From a bacterium (GTDB lineage: Bacteria; UBP7; UBA6624): a stretch of DNA of 11,687 nt. The stretch is from positions 1 to 11,687 of the forward strand of contig JACNFQ010000006.1 of the NCBI GenBank assembly GCA_014384545.1, in the 5' to 3' direction. Below the pieces are notes generated by a model. That model saw only the letters and a list, made by a program, of their open reading frames with translations, was not told where the DNA came from and did no database searches. Positions 6,074 through 11,687 of this stretch are shown in pieces (within the stretch, counting starts at the first letter, position 1; each line of letters starts with the position of its first letter). The position numbers were made by a program, and so were the translations under genes.

Positions 6074-7551
6074 GGTGAAACCTCCTGTTCAATAGGTTGA
6101 GCCCAATCGGAGCCAAAACGGGCTTCAGCCCACGGCAAAGAGAGAGCTCTTTCTTGGAGCCGTTTATCGGGCCAAAGGAGTCGGCGCAAGTGGGCAATCT
6201 TGCTCTCTCCTCCTTCGTGAGCAGCTCGTGCGGTTTGCCCGGATAGCTTTCCAAGTGGGGTCGTCATCTGGAGACGCACACGGTCTAGAGTGGGTAAAAG
6301 TCCTGGGTATCGACCCCCTAATTCCTCAAGGAGAGGAGAGAGGAGGGTCTCAACGCGCTGTCGGACTTCATGGATGGCACAGAGCGACTCCTCTCCCAAT
6401 TGGGCTCCTACCCTTTCAGATGCAGTGATGGGGTCTCGAAGCCCCTCCAATCCGCCTGCCGCCTCAAATAGATGTCGTTGTGACTGAGGAACGAGGTAAG
6501 CTCTGGGGCGGGGAACGAGGAGGGGGTGGGCAATACCGAAGAGAGAGTACAAAGGAGAGATCGGTCGTCTGTACGCTATTTCCCCAGGACCGACCACCAC
6601 ACCCACCCCATTGAATAGGAGATCTTTGATAAGGGTGCGGCTGACCACATCAGGCCCAAAAGAGAGAGGGCTGTCTTGAATCACTTGGGGAAAATCGGAG
6701 AGAGCCCAAGAGATACCCGAGGCTGATTGTGCCTTGCCGTCCACCGCGGTAACGACATGACGCTTTCCCTCAAAGAAGTGGAAGAGATGAATCCGCCCTT
6801 CTTGAGGTTTCATAGGGGGGGGAATCCCTTCAGAAGCACCCTTCTTCATTTCCAGAGCGAGACTCTCTTCTACCTCTTTCCAGAGTAGAGCGAATTGGGA
6901 AAGGAGAGGAGCAGAAGCGATCTTGATGGAGGGCAGGTGGCTGGGGAGAATGGGGAGACCCAATCTCCGAAGAACGGTGCGAGAAAGATAGGTATGGTGG
7001 GCTTTCCAATAGGAGGAAAGAGGAGAGAATATCACACGAAGTCTCTCCATGACCTCTTGGGCAAACGGTGCCGTGAAGTCGGGCGCCATCTCGTCCAGCA
7101 CGGATTGGATGCCCTCTAGGTTCTTTCGGTAAATGGGCACCCCAGGCTCTCCAGAAGGGAGTGCAGCCTTCCGAGTTTTTCCCTTCGCGGTAAGCCATCT
7201 CGTTCCACGAACTTCATCCCAATCATCATCCTCCGTTTCAGACCAAAGGATACCACCACAGCCCTCCCCACCGACTTGCTGGGGAAGAAGAGCAGTCGCC
7301 GTCGCCTTGTAGTGGAGGAAAAGGGGTGTGCAAAGGAGGCGAATCTGTTGCCCAGTATGAATTCTGTGGGTCGCGCGTGAAGGACAGGGAAGACCCAGTT
7401 CTGTATTATGCTTGTCAGCCTCGGACCAATCAATGGGGGAGGTCACTTTTTTTGCGGATTGGACAGCAAGATCCCAGTTTCTTGGCAAAGCGGGGTCGTG
7501 AGGGGGTAAATGGATACCCCTATTGGTGTAGGCTTGTCCTGGTGAACTCAC
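6031..7551 (-). CDS. bshC: BshC, putative cysteine-adding enzyme (bacillithiol synthase)
   Basis: Last step of bacillithiol synthesis: attachment of L-cysteine to GlcN-malate. Sequence is divergent but the family landmarks are in order: HTGQQIRLLCTPLFLHYK (65-82; family TGHQ...GPLYFxYK), ILWSETEDDDWDEV (101-114; family W.atEDHDf.Ei), the central segment from FGPDVVSRTLIKDLLF into VVVGPGEIAY (298-327; family LSPNVxLRPlyQe...vGGpgElaY), VPRPRAYLV (346-354), and LLWPDKRLQERAL near the C-terminus (family lFPxxxLQER). At 506 aa it is slightly short for the family (~530-540), mainly before residue 65. The GTG start at 7551 has no SD. The frame stays open further upstream without any ATG, GTG or TTG for at least 75 bases, so the true start is uncertain. 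It leads the bsh operon and diverges from the pseudouridine synthase gene, with start codons 5 bases apart. A G8 run (+ strand, 6815-6822) falls in the coding region. Confidence 0.85.
   Translation of the reverse strand: MSSPGQAYTNRGIHLPPHDPALPRNWDLAVQSAKKVTSPIDWSEADKHNTELGLPCPSRATHRIHTGQQIRLLCTPLFLHYKATATALLPQQVGGEGCGGILWSETEDDDWDEVRGTRWLTAKGKTRKAALPSGEPGVPIYRKNLEGIQSVLDEMAPDFTAPFAQEVMERLRVIFSPLSSYWKAHHTYLSRTVLRRLGLPILPSHLPSIKIASAPLLSQFALLWKEVEESLALEMKKGASEGIPPPMKPQEGRIHLFHFFEGKRHVVTAVDGKAQSASGISWALSDFPQVIQDSPLSFGPDVVSRTLIKDLLFNGVGVVVGPGEIAYRRPISPLYSLFGIAHPLLVPRPRAYLVPQSQRHLFEAAGGLEGLRDPITASERVGAQLGEESLCAIHEVRQRVETLLSPLLEELGGRYPGLLPTLDRVRLQMTTPLGKLSGQTARAAHEGGESKIAHLRRLLWPDKRLQERALSLPWAEARFGSDWAQPIEQEVSPCPNAPLILFPPSL
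6081..6086 (-). promoter_or_regulatory. Shine-Dalgarno site of bshB1 inside bshC
   Basis: Reading the - strand, AGGAGG is followed by 7 bases and the bshB1 ATG at 6073. It lies within the bshC coding sequence, so bshB1 can be translated independently on the shared mRNA. Confidence 0.8.
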
Positions 7552-7556
7552 AAGGA

Positions 7557-8492
7557 ATGATTCTAGATGATTCAGGTTTGATTTTCCCGGCAGGGAAAGG
7601 AATGGTGGCTCGGGATGGGCGTCTAGATATCTCTTTGTGCTCTTTGACGGGAGCTTCTCGATCTTGGTCCAAGCGAGCCATCAAGCGTGGAGATGTGCGG
7701 GTCGGCAATCAAGTCGTCAAGAAACCCTCTCAAGTCGTAAGAGAAGGAGACGAGTTGTCGTGGCCAGCCTTGGAAACGCCCCGAAGGGCGTCGCCTGGTC
7801 ATGTGCCTTTTGATGTCCTATTTGAGAATGACACCTTTGCTGTCATTGAGAAACCATGGGGTGTCGTTTGCCACCAAGGCGCAGGGACACGTGGAAGGAC
7901 GCTTGCTGAGGGATTGATTCATCGTTTTGGACCCTTGCCTGGAGAGGAAGGTCGAGGGGGGCTCGTCCATCGTCTAGATAGAGGAACCCATGGTTTGTTG
8001 GTTATTGCTAGGAGCGAATTCGCTCTCCATTCTCTTCAGCAAGCGGTACGAAAGAGAGAGGTAAAGAGAGAGTATGTGGCATTGGTATTAGGTGATGCAT
8101 CCAAAATACCCAGAATACTGGATGCATCCCTTTCTCGACATCCTAAAAAGAGAGTACGATTTACAGGACGTTTCGGGGGGAGAAAAGCGAGGACACATGT
8201 GGACAATGTGATCGTTGGCGAAGGGTTTTCTAGAGTGATGCTCCACTTGGATACGGGGCGTACCCATCAGATACGGGTCCACCTTTCTGAGGCAGGTTTT
8301 CCTGTGATTGGGGATGCTCTCTATGGGGGACGAGGAGCTAGAAAGAAGTGGGAGATATTACACGGTGGACCTTTGCGTTGGAAGGGGCATGCCCTTGTAG
8401 CCTTCCGACTCTCTTTTGCCGATCCCATCACCTCTTCCCCCTTGACTTTCGAGGCAACGCTCCCCTCCCTTATGGAGAGATTTCCCCAATAG
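7557..8492 (+). CDS. RluA/RluD-family ribosomal RNA pseudouridine synthase
   Basis: Isomerises uridine to pseudouridine in RNA, most likely 23S rRNA. With the ATG at 7557 it is 311 aa, close to RluD (326 aa in E. coli). An N-terminal S4 RNA-binding domain (about 23-69: RLDISLCSLTGASRSW...VREGDELSW) is followed by the catalytic domain. FAVIEKPWGVVCHQG precedes HRLDRGTHGLLV, with catalytic Asp141, and TGRTHQIRVHL (233-243) follows. The usual T-S-G after HRLDxx is T-H-G here. The frame continues upstream to a GTG-type start at 7326, but those 77 codons lie antisense to bshC and match nothing in the family, so ATG 7557 was chosen; ATG 7602 is a fallback. Neither has a well-spaced SD (AAGGA abuts both). 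pfkB follows after 28 bases. RluA, RluC and RluD cannot be separated by eye. Confidence 0.9.
   Translation: MILDDSGLIFPAGKGMVARDGRLDISLCSLTGASRSWSKRAIKRGDVRVGNQVVKKPSQVVREGDELSWPALETPRRASPGHVPFDVLFENDTFAVIEKPWGVVCHQGAGTRGRTLAEGLIHRFGPLPGEEGRGGLVHRLDRGTHGLLVIARSEFALHSLQQAVRKREVKREYVALVLGDASKIPRILDASLSRHPKKRVRFTGRFGGRKARTHVDNVIVGEGFSRVMLHLDTGRTHQIRVHLSEAGFPVIGDALYGGRGARKKWEILHGGPLRWKGHALVAFRLSFADPITSSPLTFEATLPSLMERFPQ
7560..7565 (-). promoter_or_regulatory. Weak -10-like element before bshC
   Basis: On the - strand TAGAAT matches the sigma70 -10 consensus at five of six positions and ends 8 bases before the bshC GTG. That distance would give a leaderless or near-leaderless mRNA. No -35-like hexamer lies 16-18 bases upstream. 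A single hexamer like this arises often by chance. Confidence 0.18.
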
Positions 8493-8520
8493 GGGTCTTA
8501 TCACCATAGCGGGTGGTGTT

Positions 8521-9447
8521 GTGGGCGTGGGAAATGCCCTTGTGGACTTGACCCATTCTCTTGAAAATGAGGATGCCTTGCTGAGAAGGGGGTGGGAAAC
8601 GGGTGATTGGATTCCGATAGATCTTGGCGGGTGGGAATCGGCGAGGAGCATCGTTTCTGAGCCTCTTTCTGTGCAGGCAGGGGGAAGTATCGCCAATACA
8701 GTCAGGACTGTCGGATTGCTAGGGGGTAACGCCACCTTTGTGGGGGTTGTGGGAGATGATGAATACGGGGACCTGTTCAAGGCGGCAATCCTGAGGGACT
8801 GTGGGAACGAGGTCCTAGCGACTGTGGAAGGGGGGACTACGGGGCGTTCTCTCTGTTTCGTAACACCCCCCGATGGAGAGAGAACGATGGTCGTTCATCA
8901 TGGAGTTTCTAGAGACTTTACGCAACTTTATTCCCAGAAGATTCCTTGGGGGAGCATGGGACACTTTGGAGGCTATTCACTTTTTGGAGAGGGAGCATCA
9001 GATTTTGTCCAAGAGAGCGTCTTGAGGGTCAAGGAGAGAGGGGGAATCGTCTCCTTTGACTTGGGAGATAAAGAAGTCGCTAAGGAGAAGCCCGATGAGG
9101 TGTGGGGACTCTTGGAGTCGGTTGATATTCTCTTCGTAAACGAGGATGAAGCCGATGTCTTGGTGGGGCTTCCTCCCAGAAAGGCTGGAAAGGAGATTCA
9201 ACGCCATGCGGGTGTGGGGACAGTTGTCGTAAAGAGAGGCGCAAGGGGAAGTTTCGTTTTTGAGGGGGAGAGGTGTCTGAGAATCGGGACAGGTTCTTGC
9301 AAAGTCATCGATACGACGGGTGCGGGGGATGCCTATGCAGGAGGGTTTCTCTACGGTATCCTGAACGAGTTTTCGATGGAGAAGTGTGCAGAGTTTGGGA
9401 GGGACTGTGCATCAGAGGCGGTCTCTAGGTGGGGAGCTCTTCCTTAG
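8521..9447 (+). CDS. PfkB-family carbohydrate/nucleoside kinase, adenosine-kinase-like
   Basis: Cytoplasmic ATP-dependent kinase of the ribokinase superfamily. Visible in order: GVGNALVDL with substrate-binding Asp10; GGSIANTVRTVGLLGG (54-69), the first PfkB signature region; FVGVVGDDEYG; TTGRSLCFVTPPDGERTM (106-123), the pattern of the adenosine-kinase-like branch; VNEDEADVL (206-214); and DTTGAGDAYAGGF (264-276) with catalytic base Asp270. At 308 aa it is slightly short for this group (~310-330). The GTG start lies inside the first beta strand: the frame upstream encodes ITIAGGVV, which fits the missing strand, but only ATC/ATA codons are available as starts there before the frame enters the preceding gene. 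The real start may therefore be non-standard, or the sequence may have an error. No SD is seen. It follows the pseudouridine synthase gene by 28 bases and was probably cotranscribed with it. Substrate is inferred from motif style, not proven. Confidence 0.85.
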   Translation: MGVGNALVDLTHSLENEDALLRRGWETGDWIPIDLGGWESARSIVSEPLSVQAGGSIANTVRTVGLLGGNATFVGVVGDDEYGDLFKAAILRDCGNEVLATVEGGTTGRSLCFVTPPDGERTMVVHHGVSRDFTQLYSQKIPWGSMGHFGGYSLFGEGASDFVQESVLRVKERGGIVSFDLGDKEVAKEKPDEVWGLLESVDILFVNEDEADVLVGLPPRKAGKEIQRHAGVGTVVVKRGARGSFVFEGERCLRIGTGSCKVIDTTGAGDAYAGGFLYGILNEFSMEKCAEFGRDCASEAVSRWGALP

Positions 9448-9470
9448 ACGAATAGGGGGTGAACCAACAG

Positions 9471-9487
9471 AGGCGATAGAATCGCCT
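9471..9487 (+). other. Hairpin between pfkB and ileS
   Basis: AGGCGAT (9471-9477), AGA loop, ATCGCCT (9481-9487): a perfect 7-bp stem, extendable by one G-T pair, 23 bases after the pfkB stop. There is no T run after it, so it is not a standard intrinsic terminator. It could slow RNA decay, act as a weak terminator, or belong to the ileS leader. Confidence 0.4.
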
Positions 9488-9491
9488 TCCT

Positions 9492-9680
9492 ATGCAACGA
9501 ACCCGAAATCTCTTCAATGCTACTCATCTTTCACCACGAAGTAGCGCCGGAGTTCGTTCTTGGCGGGGTGGTGTTCTTTCTGTTCGGACGGGAAAGCCCC
9601 CCGTTGATAGAGAAGCCAAAAAAGATGTTCTTAGGATGCTCAAGAAGGGAGTAGGGTACCCTCTGGAACTCCCGCTTTGA
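9492..9680 (+). CDS. Hypothetical 62-aa ORF abutting ileS
   Basis: The ATG-started frame ends in a TGA that overlaps the chosen ileS TTG as TTGA. The first half is rich in Arg and Ser and looks like an out-of-frame reading of the hydrophobic segment encoded one frame over. The second half (VDREAKKDVLRMLKKG) looks more like genuine protein. It has no recognised family. I think it is more likely the 3' part of a frameshifted small gene than a gene by itself. Confidence 0.22.
   Translation: MQRTRNLFNATHLSPRSSAGVRSWRGGVLSVRTGKPPVDREAKKDVLRMLKKGVGYPLELPL
9517..9654 (+). CDS. Candidate 45-aa single-pass membrane microprotein, possibly frameshifted
   Basis: This frame encodes 45 residues with one hydrophobic stretch (EFVLGGVVFFLFG, about 12-24) followed by a charged, Pro-containing tail (RESPPLIEKPKK). 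The shape, a short helix ending in LFG with a Pro five residues later, is loosely TatA-like, but the similarity is too weak to name it. A C6 run at 9597-9602 follows directly. One extra C would join this frame to the one ending at 9680, giving a 54-aa protein ending in REAKKDVLRMLKKG... and overlapping the ileS TTG. No SD is visible before the ATG. This could be a genuine small gene, a frameshifted gene, or chance. Confidence 0.25.
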   Translation: MLLIFHHEVAPEFVLGGVVFFLFGRESPPLIEKPKKMFLGCSRRE

Positions 9681-11687
9681 CCGCTCCAAAGAATCCTTGG
9701 AAGGAGAGCTTGCTTCTACCTAAGACTGATTTTCCCATGAGGGCTGGTCTCCCGAAGCAGGAGCCTAAGTGGCTGGAGTATTGGGAGGGATTGGAGCTCT
9801 ACCAAAAACGACTTGACGCAAGGAGAGGTTCCCCTCGATTTATCCTCCACGATGGACCCCCATACGCCAATGGGGATATCCACATGGGTACGGCGATGAA
9901 CAAGATTCTGAAAGATATTGTGCTTCGCTTCCAATGGAGCCTTGGGAAGGATACCCCCTATGTGCCTGGATGGGATTGTCATGGGCTTCCGATAGAACAG
10001 AAGGTGCTAGCTAGGTTGGGTGGGCGTATCCCTGAAGGGATGACGGTTCCTGATTTTAGGGGTGTCTGTCTAGAAGAGGCTTTGGGACATGTGGACAAGC
10101 AGAGAGAACAGTTCAAGAGGCTAGGTGTTCTAGGCGATTGGGAGTCACCTTACCTGACGACAGATTCCTCCTATGAGGCTGAGGTCTTGGTTACCTTCCA
10201 AAAGATGGTAGAAGGGGGTATCGTAGAGCGCGCCCGAAAGCCTGTTGCTTGGTCATGGGTGGCACAGTCTGCATTGGCTGAAGCCGAGTTGATTTACAAA
10301 GAGGTTGAAAGCCCTTCAGTCGCTGTTGGTCTGCTCATCCACAATGAGACGCTACCCAAATCGTTCCAGTCAAAGGTTGGGAATGACCGAGTTAGGTTGG
10401 TGATTTGGACCACAACGCCTTGGACGCTACCAAGCCATGTCGCAACCGCTTTGAATCCTCGTGAGGACTACGGACTTTTCCAGACCGAGTCGGGCTGGGT
10501 GATTCTCTCCACTGTCTTGGCTCTGGAGTGGACAGAGAGATTGGGAATCAAAGGATGCCACCATCGGAAAGTCCTAGGGAAAACCTTACAAGGGGCGACC
10601 TACGACCACCCTTTTGTCGGGCAAGGGAAGACGATTACGATGGATTATGTATCCATTGAGGAGGGCACAGGGTGTGTCCATACAGCACCTGGACATGGAC
10701 CTGATGACCATTCTGCAGCCCAGAAATGGGGGTTGGAGGTGCCTTGTCCGGTGGACCACAAGGGGCGCTACTTCTCTCCCTCTGAGTTTGCCAAGGAGTT
10801 GGGGGTCAAGAGACTCCCCAACAGTCTCAAAGGTCTGGCTGGTCTCACCGTCCTAAAGTCCCAAGAGAAGGTCTTGGACGCCTTGGATTGCAACGCTGTT
10901 TTGTGGTTGGGAACGGTGAAACACTCGGTTGCCCATTGCTGGCGAACGAAAGCACCTATTATCTATCGGGCTACGCCCCAGTGGTTTGTGAAGATGGATG
11001 TACCGATGGACGGTCGTGGGGTGAGTTTGCGTTCAGCCGTAACGAGTTTGATGAAAGAGGCTCGGTTTCTGCCTCAATGGGGACAGGATCGGTTGTCGGG
11101 CATGGTGGAATCAAGACCAGATTGGTGCATCTCTCGACAGAGGAAATGGGGGATTGCCATCCCAGCGTTTGAGGATCCCAAGACGGGAGAAATCCTCTGT
11201 ACCCCAGAGGTCGTGGAATCGGTTGCTTCATGCGTCAAGAAAAATGGGAGTGGCATTTGGTTTGATCCTTCGATCTCTTGCCAGAAGTTGGTACCAGACT
11301 CTGTGCGACCGCAAGAGTGGAAGGGACGGAAGTTGGTTCGGCTTATGGATATCTTTGATGTCTGGTTTGAGTCGGGTTCAAGCCACCGAGCCGTTGGGAT
11401 GAATCACCCCTCTCTTTCTTTTCCTGCAGATCTTTACCTAGAAGGTGACGACCAGCACCGGGGATGGTTTCAACTCTCTTCCTTGGTGGCGACGGGTGGC
11501 ACGGGAAATCTCCCTTTCAAGAGCTGCTTGACCCATGCTTTCGTCGTTGATGAATTGGGTCTAAAGATGAGCAAGAGTGTAGGGAATACAGTGGACCCCC
11601 TTGAAGTCTGTAATCGCTGGGGAGCAGATATCTTGCGCTTGCGGCATAGGTTGGCAATGAATTTTTCCAAACCACGTACACCTGCTT
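9677..11687 (+). CDS. ileS: Isoleucyl-tRNA synthetase, 3' end cut by window
   Basis: Class I aminoacyl-tRNA synthetase charging tRNA-Ile. About 670 residues are present and the frame is open to the window end (E. coli IleS is 938 aa). Visible in order: WKESLLLPKTDFPMRAG; HDGPPYANGDIHMGT (from residue 58), where HMGT (69-72) replaces HIGH; YVPGWDCHGLPIE; the editing-domain motifs WTTTPWTLP (244-252) and HTAPGHGPDDH (335-345); DVWFESGSSHRAVG; DDQHRGWFQ; and KMSKS (630-634). The C-terminal zinc-finger region lies outside the window. TTG 9677 was chosen because it supplies the conserved leader before LPKTDFPMR and overlaps the preceding TGA. TTG 9710 follows AAGGAG by only 3 bases and would cut into that leader. 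The last ~17 residues after GADILRL lack the expected Trp and do not match the family well, which may be divergence or an error near the window end. Confidence 0.93.
   Translation, partial: MTAPKNPWKESLLLPKTDFPMRAGLPKQEPKWLEYWEGLELYQKRLDARRGSPRFILHDGPPYANGDIHMGTAMNKILKDIVLRFQWSLGKDTPYVPGWDCHGLPIEQKVLARLGGRIPEGMTVPDFRGVCLEEALGHVDKQREQFKRLGVLGDWESPYLTTDSSYEAEVLVTFQKMVEGGIVERARKPVAWSWVAQSALAEAELIYKEVESPSVAVGLLIHNETLPKSFQSKVGNDRVRLVIWTTTPWTLPSHVATALNPREDYGLFQTESGWVILSTVLALEWTERLGIKGCHHRKVLGKTLQGATYDHPFVGQGKTITMDYVSIEEGTGCVHTAPGHGPDDHSAAQKWGLEVPCPVDHKGRYFSPSEFAKELGVKRLPNSLKGLAGLTVLKSQEKVLDALDCNAVLWLGTVKHSVAHCWRTKAPIIYRATPQWFVKMDVPMDGRGVSLRSAVTSLMKEARFLPQWGQDRLSGMVESRPDWCISRQRKWGIAIPAFEDPKTGEILCTPEVVESVASCVKKNGSGIWFDPSISCQKLVPDSVRPQEWKGRKLVRLMDIFDVWFESGSSHRAVGMNHPSLSFPADLYLEGDDQHRGWFQLSSLVATGGTGNLPFKSCLTHAFVVDELGLKMSKSVGNTVDPLEVCNRWGADILRLRHRLAMNFSKPRTPA

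Noticed and set aside
7326-7556. N-terminal extension of the pseudouridine synthase frame back to 7326
   Set aside because: It is antisense to conserved bshC sequence, does not resemble the family, and the S4 domain starts only after ATG 7557.
8092-8132. GATGCATCC repeated twice within the pseudouridine synthase gene
   Set aside because: It is a short, partly palindromic repeat that encodes different residues at each copy inside a normal coding region; no sign of function.
9448-9676. T-box riboswitch upstream of ileS
   Set aside because: There is no TGGNACCGCG-type T-box sequence and no room for the usual leader; AGGGTACCCT at 9653-9662 is only a short palindrome.
9517-9680. Firm call of a TatA translocase subunit
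   Set aside because: Only a short hydrophobic segment ending in LFG and one Pro position match; the amphipathic helix is absent unless a frameshift is assumed.
1-11687. CRISPR array, tRNA or rRNA gene, insertion sequence, defence island or prophage
   Set aside because: No spaced direct repeats, cloverleaf or rRNA segments, transposase motifs, terminal inverted repeats or phage genes were seen.

Overview
This is a gene-dense, moderately GC-rich bacterial chromosome segment. Almost every base is coding, and adjacent genes overlap or abut. Two genes have strong Shine-Dalgarno sites (AGGAGG before the leucine dehydrogenase and before bshB1), so SD-led initiation is in use. A complete bacillithiol pathway (bshA, bshB1, bshC) points to a bacillithiol-making lineage. 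The BshC and BshB1 types and the GC content do not look like a typical Bacillus. The IleS is the HDGPPYANG type, not the eukaryote-like type usual in Bacteroidetes. I cannot name the phylum. No plasmid, phage, IS, CRISPR, rRNA or tRNA signature was seen.

Layout. Block 1 (+ strand, 1-4113): the 3' part of an acetyltransferase-like gene, a leucine-dehydrogenase-family enzyme, a divergent MoeA-family protein, and a MoeB/ThiF-type E1-like enzyme fused to a rhodanese domain. The last three are joined by one-base stop/start overlaps (TAATG and TGATG). Block 2 (- strand, 4110-7551): bshC, bshB1 and bshA in transcription order, with 43-bp and 13-bp overlaps. bshA converges on moeB with a 4-bp tail-to-tail overlap. 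Block 3 (+ strand, 7557-11687): an RluA/RluD-type pseudouridine synthase, a PfkB-family (adenosine-kinase-like) kinase, a 229-bp interval holding a hairpin and a possible small membrane-protein gene, and ileS, which runs off the window.

How the genes work together. BshA joins GlcNAc to L-malate, BshB1 deacetylates the product, and BshC adds cysteine, so block 2 encodes a whole low-molecular-weight-thiol pathway. In block 1 the MoeB-rhodanese protein would adenylate a ubiquitin-like sulfur carrier and pass sulfur to it, and MoeA would insert molybdate into molybdopterin. No sulfur carrier (MoaD/ThiS) is present here, and the MoeA has lost several usual active-site motifs. Block 3 is translation and nucleoside housekeeping.

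I found no convincing undescribed system. The points most worth a second look are the self-contained overlapping bsh operon, the divergent start codons of bshC and the pseudouridine synthase only 5 bp apart, the eroded MoeA, the possible frameshifted small membrane protein coupled to ileS, a hairpin at the ldh/moeA junction, and an unusual density of long G:C homopolymers.
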